The notes below the pieces were generated by a model, which had not been told where the DNA came from, ran no database searches, and worked only from the letters and a program-made list of their open reading frames with translations. DNA of 64,000 bases, from contig CAZOPR010000002.1 in the NCBI GenBank assembly GCA_964581895.1, positions 292,066 to 356,065 of the forward strand. The letters run 5' to 3'. Source of the stretch: Exilispira sp964581895. GTDB taxonomy: Bacteria > Spirochaetota > JAAYUW01. Positions within the stretch are counted from its first letter, which is position 1. Each line of letters begins with the position of its first letter. Below are positions 25,308 to 34,670 of this stretch, piece after piece. A program made the translations under genes and the position numbers.

Positions 25308-26590
25308 ATAATTTGTCCAAACATTGCATCTATATTTACTTTACTTATCTTATTTCCCAGATCCTTTTCTATCAATAAGAATTTTTTAATTATTAAAAGT
25401 AAAATCATCCATTTATAAGTCGAAGCTCTTTTATTTTCATAAAAAACTCTATATAGTTTATTGTCATAATAAAATTCAAGAACTTCTTTATTTTGAACAT
25501 TTATCCCTTCCATTTTAGATATAGAAAATGAGTAAAGAAGTTTGTTTTCTTGCTTTGAATATATTTCAAAATATTCTTTTTTAAGTTTAATATAACCTTC
25601 CCCTAAGAATTTTGTTTTATCATATCTATAACCTATATGTGCTTGTGCAATTTCAGGGTCTTGTAAAACTAGATGATCCTTTTCAATTTTTTTTGAAAAT
25701 AAATCTTTAATAAGTTCAAATGAATATTTAATCTGCCATCTATTCCACTTTGATACATTATTAAAATTGTTATCTATGTTTTCACCTTCAAACTGACCAT
25801 ATTCATTGTATTTTAAGTTTAAATTGCACTCTTGACATTTAACATAGTCGCCTTCGCTATAAATAGATAAAAGGCTTTTACAATTTGGGCAAATATACAA
25901 TATCTGCTCTAAAAATTGAGCTAAATTTTCACCAACATACTTGTACTTAAATTTCTCTTCAAATTCATCATCTGAGTGTTTTAGCCATTTCGTAATTGCT
26001 TCATTTATCTGTTCAGAAGTCAAAGATAAGACTTCTTCCTTTTGTAATATTGTAGAAAACTCTATAGCTACTTTACCTTTTCTTTTCTTTTCAGCCCATC
26101 TTGGAAGAGAGAGATATGCGCCTTTAATCTTTGCACCTATAAGTGGCAAACCAAAAAACTTAACAAGTTTTCCAGTACTTGAAACTATAGATAAATTATT
26201 GCCATCCCAGGTTCTATTTGCTTCTGGGAACAGTCCAACAGAGGCTCCTTTTTCTATTACTTTCATAGCAAGTTTAATAGTTTGAATATCAGGGATAAAT
26301 TTTGACTTAGGGATTGAACCAAAAAGTTTCATAAAATACTTAAAAATAGGGTCTCTAAAAATATTGTCAGAAGTTATATAATGTATTTCCTGGGTTAGAT
26401 AATCACTTAAAAAAAATGGATCCCAAAAATTAACATGATTTCCTATTATTACATAAGGACCTTTTAATTTTTTAATATTTTCAGGATCAATAAATTCAAT
26501 ATTATAATACTTTTTTAAAAAAACACCGAATGTCGCTCTTAATAATGAAACTATTGGTTTAGGGTACCATAGATTTTTTATAGGTTTCAT
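25304..26590 (-). CDS. PlsC-type acyltransferase with C-terminal zinc ribbon
   Basis: This 428-residue enzyme has the LPLAT motifs: NHVNFWD (HX4D, His52/Asp57) and FPEANRT (FPEG-type), with PKSK between them. It would transfer acyl chains from acyl-ACP or CoA onto a glycerolipid or similar acceptor at the membrane. After the domain (about residue 230 on) come CPNC and CQEC pairs, a zinc ribbon not usual in PlsC, and then about 150 residues of unknown beta-rich sequence. It starts 20 bp after the GNAT-like acyltransferase gene, which suggests a two-step lipid pathway similar in logic to OlsB/OlsA. The 3' end overlaps the convergent MBL gene by 4 bp. Confidence 0.85.
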   Translation of the reverse strand: MKPIKNLWYPKPIVSLLRATFGVFLKKYYNIEFIDPENIKKLKGPYVIIGNHVNFWDPFFLSDYLTQEIHYITSDNIFRDPIFKYFMKLFGSIPKSKFIPDIQTIKLAMKVIEKGASVGLFPEANRTWDGNNLSIVSSTGKLVKFFGLPLIGAKIKGAYLSLPRWAEKKRKGKVAIEFSTILQKEEVLSLTSEQINEAITKWLKHSDDEFEEKFKYKYVGENLAQFLEQILYICPNCKSLLSIYSEGDYVKCQECNLNLKYNEYGQFEGENIDNNFNNVSKWNRWQIKYSFELIKDLFSKKIEKDHLVLQDPEIAQAHIGYRYDKTKFLGEGYIKLKKEYFEIYSKQENKLLYSFSISKMEGINVQNKEVLEFYYDNKLYRVFYENKRASTYKWMILLLIIKKFLLIEKDLGNKISKVNIDAMFGQII

Positions 26591-26610
26591 AATAAAAAAA
26601 CTCCAAATTT

Positions 26611-27324
26611 TTATGTAATTAGTGCAAAATCTTTTAATAAATTTTTATTTACATTATTAAATATCTGGATATACAAAGTTTTAACAATTGGAGATAAATC
26701 TTTATTGTTTAATACATTTGGTAGATATAGATATCCTATTGTTGATTCCATATTATTTAAACTTTTATCAGTAAAAACATGATTTATTGATTCATAATCA
26801 AAACCAAATCTTTTTCGCCAGTTTATATCTTTTTCAATATTCCTCGAAACCTGCCAGAAATGCTTTTTACCCAACAAAATTGCTATGATTACAGTTACTA
26901 AAAAAAGATTCAAAGAAACACGAGCAGATCTGAATTGATTTATAATAGACAGCTTTGTGATTTCAAGTAATTCTTTACTATGAAAAGCTGGATGGTTTAA
27001 AACAACCTTTTTTTCTAATTCCATAGCCATTTTGGGATATTTATCTGTTATTGTATTTAGGGTAACCGTACCTAAAAGTTTGTTAAATGCACTATAAAGC
27101 CCAAGAATTATCGAATCACTATCTCTTTCTAATCTCATACATTCTTTAGTAAGTCTTGTTTTGTCTATAAAACCAGATTCTCCAAGACCATTATATCTTA
27201 AATCAATAACCTTTTCATATTCTTCTGAATTTGTATATATTCTTTTAACTGAAAAATTTATTGATGTTATAAATCTTTTAATTATTGGATCCCAATCTTT
27301 TTCGGATATAGTATTCCAATCCAT
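26611..27324 (-). CDS. GNAT-like N-acyltransferase (FeeM / N-acyl amino acid synthase type)
   Basis: This 237-residue protein resembles the autoinducer-synthase/FeeM branch of the GNAT fold: KRIYTNSEEYEKVIDLRYN, then a beta strand with ILGLYSAFNKLLGTVTL, a central LLEITKLSIINQFR, and a later FGFDYESINHVF. Enzymes of this branch join a long acyl chain from acyl-ACP to an amine. Directly downstream is a PlsC-type O-acyltransferase, which supports an acyl-amino-acid or ornithine-lipid-like product. The family assignment comes from pattern only and the substrate is unknown. The start ATG follows GGAAAA, a modest ribosome site. Confidence 0.6.
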   Translation of the reverse strand: MDWNTISEKDWDPIIKRFITSINFSVKRIYTNSEEYEKVIDLRYNGLGESGFIDKTRLTKECMRLERDSDSIILGLYSAFNKLLGTVTLNTITDKYPKMAMELEKKVVLNHPAFHSKELLEITKLSIINQFRSARVSLNLFLVTVIIAILLGKKHFWQVSRNIEKDINWRKRFGFDYESINHVFTDKSLNNMESTIGYLYLPNVLNNKDLSPIVKTLYIQIFNNVNKNLLKDFALIT

Positions 27325-27499
27325 AATTTTTCCTTTAATTTATTGAGTTTATTTTTGAAAAAAGCTAAAAGTGTGTTAAAAATACGGAAATAATAGTAAA
27401 TAAACATAATAATTAAAATAAATTAATTTTATTTTAGAACAATTTAAAAGATATTAAAAATTGAAAAAATCAAGGGAAATTATTTAAGGGAAAATATCT

Positions 27500-28747
27500 A
27501 TGGATTCAATTAAAACTATTTATAAGATAGGAAAAGGTCCTTCATCAAGTCATACCATGGGTCCACATAAAGCATCAATGCAATTTTTAAACTACTTAAA
27601 ATCAAATAATATAAAAGTTAAAAAGATTAAAGCAACTTTGCAAGGCTCTTTAGCTCTTACCGGTAAAGGGCATTTAACTGATGTAGCCATTAAAGAAGCT
27701 TTTGAAAATTATTTAACAGAAGTAATTTTTGATTTTGAAAGTAAAACTTCATATCATCCAAATACGATGATCTTAGAGGCATTGGATGAAAAAGAAAAAA
27801 TATTATCAAAATGGGAAGTTTATAGTATAGGTGGTGGTGAGATAATCATCAAAGATTTAAATGATCAAAAAAAAATGGATAATGTAGGTGAATCACAAAT
27901 TAAAGAAAAAAAAGATATTTATCCTTATTCGACTATGAATGAGATACTAAATTACTTAAAAAAGAGTGGGAAGAATTTTTGGGAGTTTATTGAAGATTAT
28001 GAAGGTAAAGAGATCTGGAATTATCTTGATAAAGTTTGGAAAACCATGAAAGATGAGATTGAAAGAGGGCTTATAAATGAAGGAGTTTTACCTGGTTCAC
28101 TTTGCCTTCAAAGAAAAGCATCTTCTTATTTTATTAAAGCAAATAGTTTTTCTGGTTTATTAAAAAAGCAAACTTTAATTTTTTCTTATGCTTTGGCAGT
28201 TGCTGAAGAAAATGCATCAGGTGCAATCATAGTTACAGCTCCGACCTGTGGTTCTTCAGGTGTACTACCAGCAGTTTTATATTTTTTAAAAAAGGAGCTA
28301 AATCTTGCAGAACAAAAGATCTTAAAGGCTCTTGCTACTGCTGCTCTTATAGGTAAACTTGTTCAAACCAATGCAAGTATCTCTGGAGCAGAAGTTGGTT
28401 GTCAGGGGGAGATTGGCACAGCCTGTTCTATGTCAGCTTCTGCGGCAGCTCAACTTATGGGAGCTACACCAAATCAGATAGAATACGCAGCAGAGATAGG
28501 TCTTGAACATCATCTTGGTTTGACATGCGACCCACTTGGAGGATATGTTCAAATCCCCTGCATAGAAAGAAATGCTTTTGCGGCTTCAAGAGCCTATGAT
28601 GCAGCTATTTATGCTATACTATCAGATGGAAATCATAAAATATCGTTTGATTCAATTGTTGATACTATGAAAAGAACAGGAAATGATTTGCCTCATATTT
28701 ATAAGGAAACTTCACTTGGTGGGATAGCTACTATAGATAAGAGTTAA
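27500..28747 (+). CDS. sdaA: L-serine dehydratase, iron-sulfur type, fused beta and alpha domains
   Basis: This enzyme deaminates L-serine to pyruvate and ammonia with a [4Fe-4S] cluster instead of PLP. At 415 residues it is the single-chain form. The N-terminal beta domain opens with IGKGPSSSHTMGPHKAS, the family signature. The alpha domain has the cluster ligands in APTCGSSG (near residue 250), GEIGTACSMSASAAAQ and LTCDPLGGYVQIPC. An Fe-S enzyme of this kind suits anaerobic or microaerobic growth on amino acids. It is transcribed alone with AAGGGAAAA before the ATG. Confidence 0.96.
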   Translation: MDSIKTIYKIGKGPSSSHTMGPHKASMQFLNYLKSNNIKVKKIKATLQGSLALTGKGHLTDVAIKEAFENYLTEVIFDFESKTSYHPNTMILEALDEKEKILSKWEVYSIGGGEIIIKDLNDQKKMDNVGESQIKEKKDIYPYSTMNEILNYLKKSGKNFWEFIEDYEGKEIWNYLDKVWKTMKDEIERGLINEGVLPGSLCLQRKASSYFIKANSFSGLLKKQTLIFSYALAVAEENASGAIIVTAPTCGSSGVLPAVLYFLKKELNLAEQKILKALATAALIGKLVQTNASISGAEVGCQGEIGTACSMSASAAAQLMGATPNQIEYAAEIGLEHHLGLTCDPLGGYVQIPCIERNAFAASRAYDAAIYAILSDGNHKISFDSIVDTMKRTGNDLPHIYKETSLGGIATIDKS

Positions 28748-28898
28748 AAAATATATTAGAGCAAAAAATATATGAAGGCTATAAAAAGAAAATCTTTTTA
28801 AAGTAAAAAAAAATTTAACCTTGAAAATACAATAACTTGGAGAAGATAAAAAGTAGTTAAATATTTTATAAAAAATCTTTAAAATCCGATAAAAAGAA

Positions 28899-28926
28899 TT
28901 GACATTTTAGAATTATGTTTTATTAA
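28899..28926 (+). promoter_or_regulatory. Sigma70-type promoter for the speDE leader
   Basis: TTGACA (28899-28904) and TATTAA (28921-28926) are separated by 16 bp. Transcription would start near 28933 and run through a small ORF-like element and a hairpin into speD, giving a leader of about 280 nt. Confidence 0.65.
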
Positions 28927-28955
28927 ATTTTTGTTTGAAATAAATAAGAGGTTTT

Positions 28956-29064
28956 ATGAGTTGAAAAAGAATATAACTTTTATCAAAAAGGTTTTCTTTC
29001 AGCTTATTCTGAGCTTGTGGACCTATCAATGGTTCCTCATTATTTTAAAGCTCAAGCTGATTAA
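28956..29064 (+). pseudogene. Frameshifted small ORF or leader peptide before speD
   Basis: AAGAGG is followed at good spacing by ATG (28956), but the frame stops at once (ATG AGT TGA). One base removed from the TT at 28961-28962 opens a continuous frame to TAA at 29062 that reads like real protein, with balanced composition (EKEYNFYQKGFLSAYSELVD, then LSMVPHYFKAQAD). This would be about 35 residues, directly after a good promoter and inside the leader of the polyamine operon. It is either a broken small gene, a remnant, or a leader peptide read by a frameshift. I do not recognise the sequence. Confidence 0.45.
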
Positions 29065-29151
29065 GTATCACTATTCTTTCAGTATGTAAATCATATTATT
29101 TTTCATAGAATTTTTACTTAAATTATAAATACAAAATAAATAGAGTTAATA

Positions 29152-29188
29152 AGCCCTTTCAAATTAGAATTTTTATATATTAAGGGCT
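29152..29188 (+). promoter_or_regulatory. Hairpin in the speD 5' leader
   Basis: A 7-bp inverted repeat AGCCCTT (29152-29158) / AAGGGCT (29182-29188) with a 23-base AU-rich loop ends about 10 bases before the strong AAAGGAGG ribosome site of speD. It is the only GC-containing stem in a very AT-rich leader, so it may modulate translation. Role inferred. Confidence 0.4.
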
Positions 29189-29212
29189 AAGTTTAAAAAA
29201 AGGAGGTTTAAA

Positions 29213-29605
29213 ATGCAAGCATTGGGAAGACATATTTTAGTTGAAATGTATGAATGCAATCCATCATTATTAAATGATGTTCAACATATAGAAAAAAGTA
29301 TGATAGAGGGAACCAGAAAAGCAAATGCAACTATAATTCAATCTTCTTTCCATAAATTTTCCCCACATGGAGTTTCTGGAGTTATAGTTATTGCTGAATC
29401 ACATGTTGCCATTCATACATGGCCAGAATATAACTATGCGGCAGTAGATATTTTTACATGTGGTGAAACTATAGACCCTTGGGTAATTTTTGACTACTTA
29501 AAAGAAAAATTTGAATGCACCTGGGCTTCAAGACTTGAGCTTAAAAGAGGTCAAATAGAATTACCTGTTGGTGTCGAACTTAAACATAAGCCTGCAAATG
29601 CTTGA
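29213..29605 (+). CDS. speD: S-adenosylmethionine decarboxylase proenzyme
   Basis: SpeD makes decarboxylated AdoMet, the aminopropyl donor for spermidine. The 130-residue proenzyme is the short class Ib type. Self-cleavage occurs before Ser63 in AESHVAIHTWPE and turns it into the pyruvoyl cofactor. His68 and Cys83 (FTCGE) are the conserved processing and catalytic residues. The gene has a strong ribosome site (AAAGGAGG) and is followed 15 bp later by speE. Confidence 0.97.
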   Translation: MQALGRHILVEMYECNPSLLNDVQHIEKSMIEGTRKANATIIQSSFHKFSPHGVSGVIVIAESHVAIHTWPEYNYAAVDIFTCGETIDPWVIFDYLKEKFECTWASRLELKRGQIELPVGVELKHKPANA

Positions 29606-29620
29606 ACCTTTGGGGGAGTT

Positions 29621-30469
29621 TTGAAAAGATACTATCAATATTCTGATATTAATAAAAAAGATGGCATTTTTTATGATATTATAGAAGAACTTTACTATAA
29701 AGAATCTACGTTTCAAAAGATCTCTGTTTTTAAGACTTTTACACATGGTTTAGTTTTTACACTTGACGATATTGTTCAATTTACTGAAAAAGATGAGTTT
29801 TTTTACCATGAAATGATGAGTCACCCTGTCATCTGCCTTCATAAAGATCCTAAAGATATCTTGATAATTGGAGGCGGTGATTTAGCAATATTAAGCAATA
29901 TACTAAAATATAAAAATGTTGAAACAGTTACTTTGTGTGAGATAGATGAAGAAGTTGTTGATATGACCAAAAAGTATTTTCCAGACTTTTCAAAATCTTT
30001 AAATGATAAAAGATCAAATATTATAATAGATGATGGTTTTAAGTTTTTATCAAAACAAAAAGGTAAATATGATATTGTTATAGTTGACTCTACAGATCCA
30101 GAGACAATTGCAAATGATTTATTTGTAACAGATTTTTATGAATCTGCCTTTGATGCATTGAAAGATGACGGTATCTTTTTAGCTCAATCAGAAACTCCCC
30201 TTTTAGATTGCTATAAAGAGATTAGAAAAACAATCTATAAAAAATTAAGCTCCCTTTTTAATTATGTTAATTTTATATATTACCCAATGCCTTGTTATCC
30301 TACTGGTTATTTTAGTTCTGTAATAGCAAGTAAGAAATATAATCCTTTCGAAATTTCAAAAAAAGAAATAAGGGAAAAAATAAAAGATTTTTCATTGAAA
30401 TACTTTAATGAAGATATTTATTTTTCATCTTTGGCTATTGCTGGTTTTGAGAAAAATATATTAAGTTAA
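29621..30469 (+). CDS. speE: Spermidine synthase
   Basis: SpeE transfers the aminopropyl group from decarboxylated AdoMet to putrescine. The 282-residue protein begins with TTG preceded by GGGGGAG. Family motifs are FTEKDEFFYHEMMSHP, the nucleotide-binding IIGGGDLAILSNI (the usual GGGDG has Leu in place of the last Gly), CEIDEEVVDMTKKYFP, and the catalytic Asp in VDSTDPE. It is coupled to speD. No putrescine-forming decarboxylase is in the window. Confidence 0.95.
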   Translation: MKRYYQYSDINKKDGIFYDIIEELYYKESTFQKISVFKTFTHGLVFTLDDIVQFTEKDEFFYHEMMSHPVICLHKDPKDILIIGGGDLAILSNILKYKNVETVTLCEIDEEVVDMTKKYFPDFSKSLNDKRSNIIIDDGFKFLSKQKGKYDIVIVDSTDPETIANDLFVTDFYESAFDALKDDGIFLAQSETPLLDCYKEIRKTIYKKLSSLFNYVNFIYYPMPCYPTGYFSSVIASKKYNPFEISKKEIREKIKDFSLKYFNEDIYFSSLAIAGFEKNILS

Positions 30470-30571
30470 TTTTGATGTTAGATTGATTTTAAAAGAAATT
30501 AAATATTTATATTTAAAAATTTTATATTTAACATTGATATCTGAAATTTTTATTGAAATTTGGTTTTTACT

Positions 30572-31156
30572 TTAAATAAAATCAAGATAGCTAAAGTTAG
30601 GAAAATCAAACTTAAAATCAGATATATTTTTGTTGATTATCTCTTCTACTTCAAAAGAAAGATGTTGATACTGCTCAAATTCATCTTCAAGACTTAAAAG
30701 TAAACTGTGTAATTCCTCGGTTAAGTTGTTTTTATTCTTTCTTAATAATTTTAAACAGACTAATGGTTCTATTTTAGATAAATTAATGAAAAAACTTTGA
30801 GAAAAAATAAAATCATTATTTGAAATTAATGATAAAATAATATCTGTTAGCTCTTTTTTAAAGTTAATTAAGATATCTTGGTCAAAGTATTCCAAAATAC
30901 CACTTAAACTTTTACATCTTAAGGATAATAGTTTTAAAAGATTTTTATTATTATTTTTATCATCATTTTCAATATATTCTATTATTTCAAGATATTTATT
31001 GTAACAGGATGTAAAAGAAACTAATAAAAGGTCTAAAGCAAAGTTAGATTTTAAGTTTTTAATAAAATCAGTAAGCCTGAATAAATCATAATCACTTAAA
31101 TCTGAAGCATTTTTAGCAAGATCTCTATATATTAAATCAGGAAGATTATCTGGCAT
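30572..31156 (-). CDS. Helical protein of unknown function, third in operon
   Basis: I do not recognise this 194-residue, almost wholly helical acidic protein. It lacks a signal peptide and membrane spans. Repeating patterns of about 35 residues with Leu/Phe spacing suggest a HEAT- or TPR-like solenoid. It overlaps the end of the upstream TPR gene by 11 bp, so it belongs to the same operon (32964 down to 30572). Confidence 0.5.
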   Translation of the reverse strand: MPDNLPDLIYRDLAKNASDLSDYDLFRLTDFIKNLKSNFALDLLLVSFTSCYNKYLEIIEYIENDDKNNNKNLLKLLSLRCKSLSGILEYFDQDILINFKKELTDIILSLISNNDFIFSQSFFINLSKIEPLVCLKLLRKNKNNLTEELHSLLLSLEDEFEQYQHLSFEVEEIINKNISDFKFDFPNFSYLDFI

Positions 31157-32159
31157 TATTCCACCTTTTTTTAATCTTCAAAAATTTTATTATCTTAAGT
31201 AAATCTGTATCTACATATCTTTTTGATATTTCCTCATTGAAAGCCAATAATGCTTCATCCATTTTCCCTAATTGAAAATAAATTATTCCTTTCATCTTAT
31301 TAACAGCAAATTTTGTATCATCAATTTTATTATAGATGTAAAAAGCTTCATCTAATAGCCCAATAACATGATATAACCTTGCTAAAAGAAAAAGCTCTTC
31401 ATCTGTTTTTCCCTCTTTTTTTAAAAATGTGATAGCTTTATCAAATTGCTTTGTTTCTAATAAGTTATAGAGAAAAAGTGTTCTATCTTTTATAGTATTT
31501 ATTTTAATTTTATTTTTGACAAGATACTTTTGTGCTTCAAGTATCTGTCCTTTCCTTATAAGATAGTAAACATATAATTTTTTTAAAGAACTGTTATTTT
31601 TGTTAATTTCAAACAAAAAAGAAAAGATATTTTCAGCTTCTTCATATAATCCTTTTTCTATTGCACACTGTAAATAAAAAATTTCTTTCAAGAAAGATAA
31701 TCTATTTATACTATTTATTTCTATAAGAAGATTATATGCCTTATCAAAGTCGTTATGTTTAATAAAGTAGTATGTTTTTAATAAGTTTGAGTAATATTGA
31801 TCATCTATTTCGAAATAAGATTGCACATCAAGATTTTCTTTTATTCCATATAAAATGGATAAAAGATAAAATTCATCGAATATTTCATTATTTACGAAGT
31901 TTTCAATATATAAAATAGCTTTATTTTTTTCTTCGTGATATAATGCATCATAAAACTTGAAAAATAATAAAAGAGAATCCATTTTTGAAATAGAAGAAGG
32001 CAATTTATAATTATTTTGAAAAGAAAAAGGGTTGATCTTAAATAAATTCCAGAACCTGTTTATTTCATTATTTGTTCTAACAGAAGGAAGAATATCTATT
32101 AAAAAATAAAAGATCTCTTCCTTTTCTGTATTTATTTCGCTTAAAATCTTTTGAAACAT
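31146..32159 (-). CDS. Cytoplasmic TPR protein
   Basis: This 337-residue protein is built of degenerate tetratricopeptide repeats; the clearest pieces are DKAYNLLIEINSINRL, YEEAENIFSFLFEINKNN, DKAITFLKKEGKTDEEL and DEALLAFNEEISKRY. No signal peptide is present. It lies 16 bp after the coiled-coil gene and overlaps the next gene. It is probably a scaffold for a complex of the three operon products; no pathway can be named. Confidence 0.65.
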   Translation of the reverse strand: MFQKILSEINTEKEEIFYFLIDILPSVRTNNEINRFWNLFKINPFSFQNNYKLPSSISKMDSLLLFFKFYDALYHEEKNKAILYIENFVNNEIFDEFYLLSILYGIKENLDVQSYFEIDDQYYSNLLKTYYFIKHNDFDKAYNLLIEINSINRLSFLKEIFYLQCAIEKGLYEEAENIFSFLFEINKNNSSLKKLYVYYLIRKGQILEAQKYLVKNKIKINTIKDRTLFLYNLLETKQFDKAITFLKKEGKTDEELFLLARLYHVIGLLDEAFYIYNKIDDTKFAVNKMKGIIYFQLGKMDEALLAFNEEISKRYVDTDLLKIIKFLKIKKRWNNAR

Positions 32160-32175
32160 AGATCTGCCCTGAAAA

Positions 32176-32964
32176 TTATTTTTCTTGATCTTTTTTAAAT
32201 TTTTCAGACCAGGTTTGAATTGTTTTTTTTATTTTTTCTAACTCAACTCTTTTGTTTTCTGCTATATACATTCTTCCAAGAGCTCTTAAAAAATCCAGAG
32301 CTTTTTTAGCATCATCTTTATTATGTCCAGAAATTTCATATCTTTCTCTATATTCTTTAGCAGATTGTATAAGTTTTTGTTCTACGATTTCCCTTAATTT
32401 TCTTCTTTCGTTAAAACCTTCTTCTCGGGGATCATTTTTAGCCCTTAAGGCTATGTAATCTAAAAGATTTTTAGCTACAACGGCAGCTCTAGCCCTAATA
32501 TCGACAAATGTAGGGATCCATTTAGAATTTTCGCCATATCCTTTTTCTATTCTTTCTATCAAGAAAAATGCTCTTTGAATAAATTCAAGTCTTTGAGCAT
32601 CTTTATAAAGAGCAAAGGCTTTTTGCTTTTTCACAACTTCAGAAAGTTCAAGATCTATTATATTTGAAGTTAAGGCTTCAATTCTGATAAAGATTTCCAT
32701 TATTTTTTTTCTTGCTTCATCAAGGCTGTTTTCATGCTTTAAACCTATTATTCTTAAATGAGAATCATGAATTTTCAAGTAAAGTTCGACTATATCTAAA
32801 AGTTTTTCACATATTGAAAATTGAATATAAGGGATTTCAAATTCTTCTTTTTCAGAAATAGAAGCTTCAAGGTTCTTTACCTCTTCCATAATCTGATTTA
32901 TCTGTCCTTGAATGGTAGCTGATTCATTAGCAAATTTATCTCTTTGCTCTTTTGTTATTGGCAT
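32176..32964 (-). CDS. Coiled-coil protein of unknown function, first in operon
   Basis: This 262-residue protein is highly charged and helical throughout. Residues 5-45 form a heptad-like coiled coil. A middle basic segment (DIRARAAVVAKNLLDYIALR) and the C-terminal helix are rich in Arg and Lys. No known domain is seen. It is the first gene of the three-gene minus-strand operon, starting well after a ribosome site AAGGGGAATCC. Confidence 0.5.
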   Translation of the reverse strand: MPITKEQRDKFANESATIQGQINQIMEEVKNLEASISEKEEFEIPYIQFSICEKLLDIVELYLKIHDSHLRIIGLKHENSLDEARKKIMEIFIRIEALTSNIIDLELSEVVKKQKAFALYKDAQRLEFIQRAFFLIERIEKGYGENSKWIPTFVDIRARAAVVAKNLLDYIALRAKNDPREEGFNERRKLREIVEQKLIQSAKEYRERYEISGHNKDDAKKALDFLRALGRMYIAENKRVELEKIKKTIQTWSEKFKKDQEK

Positions 32965-33162
32965 TGGATTCCCCTTATCTTTAAGTAAAAAATATCACAT
33001 CATATTTCGATTATCGGTAATAATTATAAGATATTATATTTGTTAAGCAATATTTATATTCAAAATTATATTAAAACCTCAATCTTGAAATATTTTTTTA
33101 TTTTCATCATTTTTTATTTGCAAAAAATTATGAAAAAGGCAAAATAGGAAAAAGGATAAAAA

Positions 33163-34668
33163 ATGAAAAAATCAAATATTAAAAACTTTTTATCATTTTG
33201 TTACTTTCTGTTTTTTATTTTTATTTTTTTCGCTTCTTCTATATTATCTTTTGCTCAGGTGAAGACTTTAACAACATTAAGTTTAAGTGAAAATGAGACT
33301 GTTTACAATATATATACTGATTCGCTTCAAACAAATTTTGTAGTTGTTATTAAAAGTGTAACCGAAGGGATGGTCTCTTCAGTCACTGAATATTATATAA
33401 TTACACCAAAAGAAAAGCTTGGACCTTTTGAAAGGGTCTATGATGTTGCATTTTGCGATAATGGAAATCAGCGACTTATCTCAGTTAAAAAAGATGGAAT
33501 GTACTATGTCTATAATAATAATAATATGACAGGTCCTTATGATAATCTAGGTAGATTTTCTGTTATTTATTCGACAAAGAATTATGCTTATTGGGTAAAG
33601 GAAGCAGACAAATATTATGTTATATACTTGGATAAAAAATTAGGTCCATATGGAGAGATTTCATCTTTTGTTGCAAATCAGAAAACAAATAAAATTGTAT
33701 GGAGAGCAAAAACAGATAAGTTTGAGTTATTTGTCAATGGCACTTCAACAATAAAATCTGACTTGATAGTTATCTGCGGATTTTATACTGAAAAAGACAT
33801 TCTCTCTTATATTTATGGTGCTTCAGGTTCATATTATATGGTTGTTGGTTCAACCACTTATGGTCCTTATGAAAATATTGGACTGGATCTTGCAGTGAAA
33901 GATGAAAGTTTAGCAATCTTTTTTGCTAAGATTAGTGGAAGTTGGTATTTAATCGCTGGAAAAGAAAAAGCAGGTCCATTTGATTCACTTGGACAGGTTG
34001 CAATATCTGGTGATGGAAAAAAAATTGCATATGCTGGATATAAACAAAGTAGTGGTTGGGGGATATACATAGGGGCAAAATTAATAAAAAACATAGATAA
34101 GCCTTATTTTTCATATTTAGATTTTATTAAAATTGACCCCACAACTTATGATATAGTATATTTAGTGGGCGAAAGTGGTTCTGAAAACTATAACTGGTAT
34201 TTATATATAGGAATAGGCAATGATCCTGTTTTAAGATATGAATTGGATTCAGATTCCCCATATGTTGGAACTTTGAATATTGGCTACTATGGTGTAGATT
34301 TTATGCTTGAAAATGAAGGTTCGATAGCTTTTTTAAAATATGAAAATGGTGGATATAATATTGGGGTTTACTCTTTGGCAAACAACACCTTTGGAATTTT
34401 TGGTCCTGGTGACGACTATGATACGACATATGTTTTAGATATCGCTAATAATGTTGTATTTTTTGTATTAAATGGAGAATTCTTTGTCGGAGTTCCATCA
34501 GACACTGGTGTTTCAATACTACCTGGGTATAAAACCATTGGTAGAATAATATATGGTCTTGATGGCAAAAAAATAGGTGTTGTTTATTTCGATTCTAAAA
34601 ATAACACCATTTGTTTTACTACTTTTGATAATGTAGTTAGCGCAATTAGTTCAATTTATGCTGAATAA
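33163..34668 (+). CDS. Exported protein with repeated GPY/GPF beta motifs
   Basis: A signal peptide (residues about 1-31, ending ILSFAQ) precedes 470 residues of beta-rich sequence. At least five blocks of about 55-60 residues share a GP(Y/F)xx(I/L/V)G element: GPFERVYDVAF, GPYDNLGRF, GPYGEISSF, GPYENIGLDL, GPFDSLGQVAISGDGKKIAYAG. The strand pattern and the last block resemble a WD40/TolB-type beta propeller. It is probably periplasmic or surface exposed. The ORF continues directly (2 bp gap) into the CYTH-like gene. Confidence 0.7.
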   Translation: MKKSNIKNFLSFCYFLFFIFIFFASSILSFAQVKTLTTLSLSENETVYNIYTDSLQTNFVVVIKSVTEGMVSSVTEYYIITPKEKLGPFERVYDVAFCDNGNQRLISVKKDGMYYVYNNNNMTGPYDNLGRFSVIYSTKNYAYWVKEADKYYVIYLDKKLGPYGEISSFVANQKTNKIVWRAKTDKFELFVNGTSTIKSDLIVICGFYTEKDILSYIYGASGSYYMVVGSTTYGPYENIGLDLAVKDESLAIFFAKISGSWYLIAGKEKAGPFDSLGQVAISGDGKKIAYAGYKQSSGWGIYIGAKLIKNIDKPYFSYLDFIKIDPTTYDIVYLVGESGSENYNWYLYIGIGNDPVLRYELDSDSPYVGTLNIGYYGVDFMLENEGSIAFLKYENGGYNIGVYSLANNTFGIFGPGDDYDTTYVLDIANNVVFFVLNGEFFVGVPSDTGVSILPGYKTIGRIIYGLDGKKIGVVYFDSKNNTICFTTFDNVVSAISSIYAE

Positions 34669-34670
34669 AA

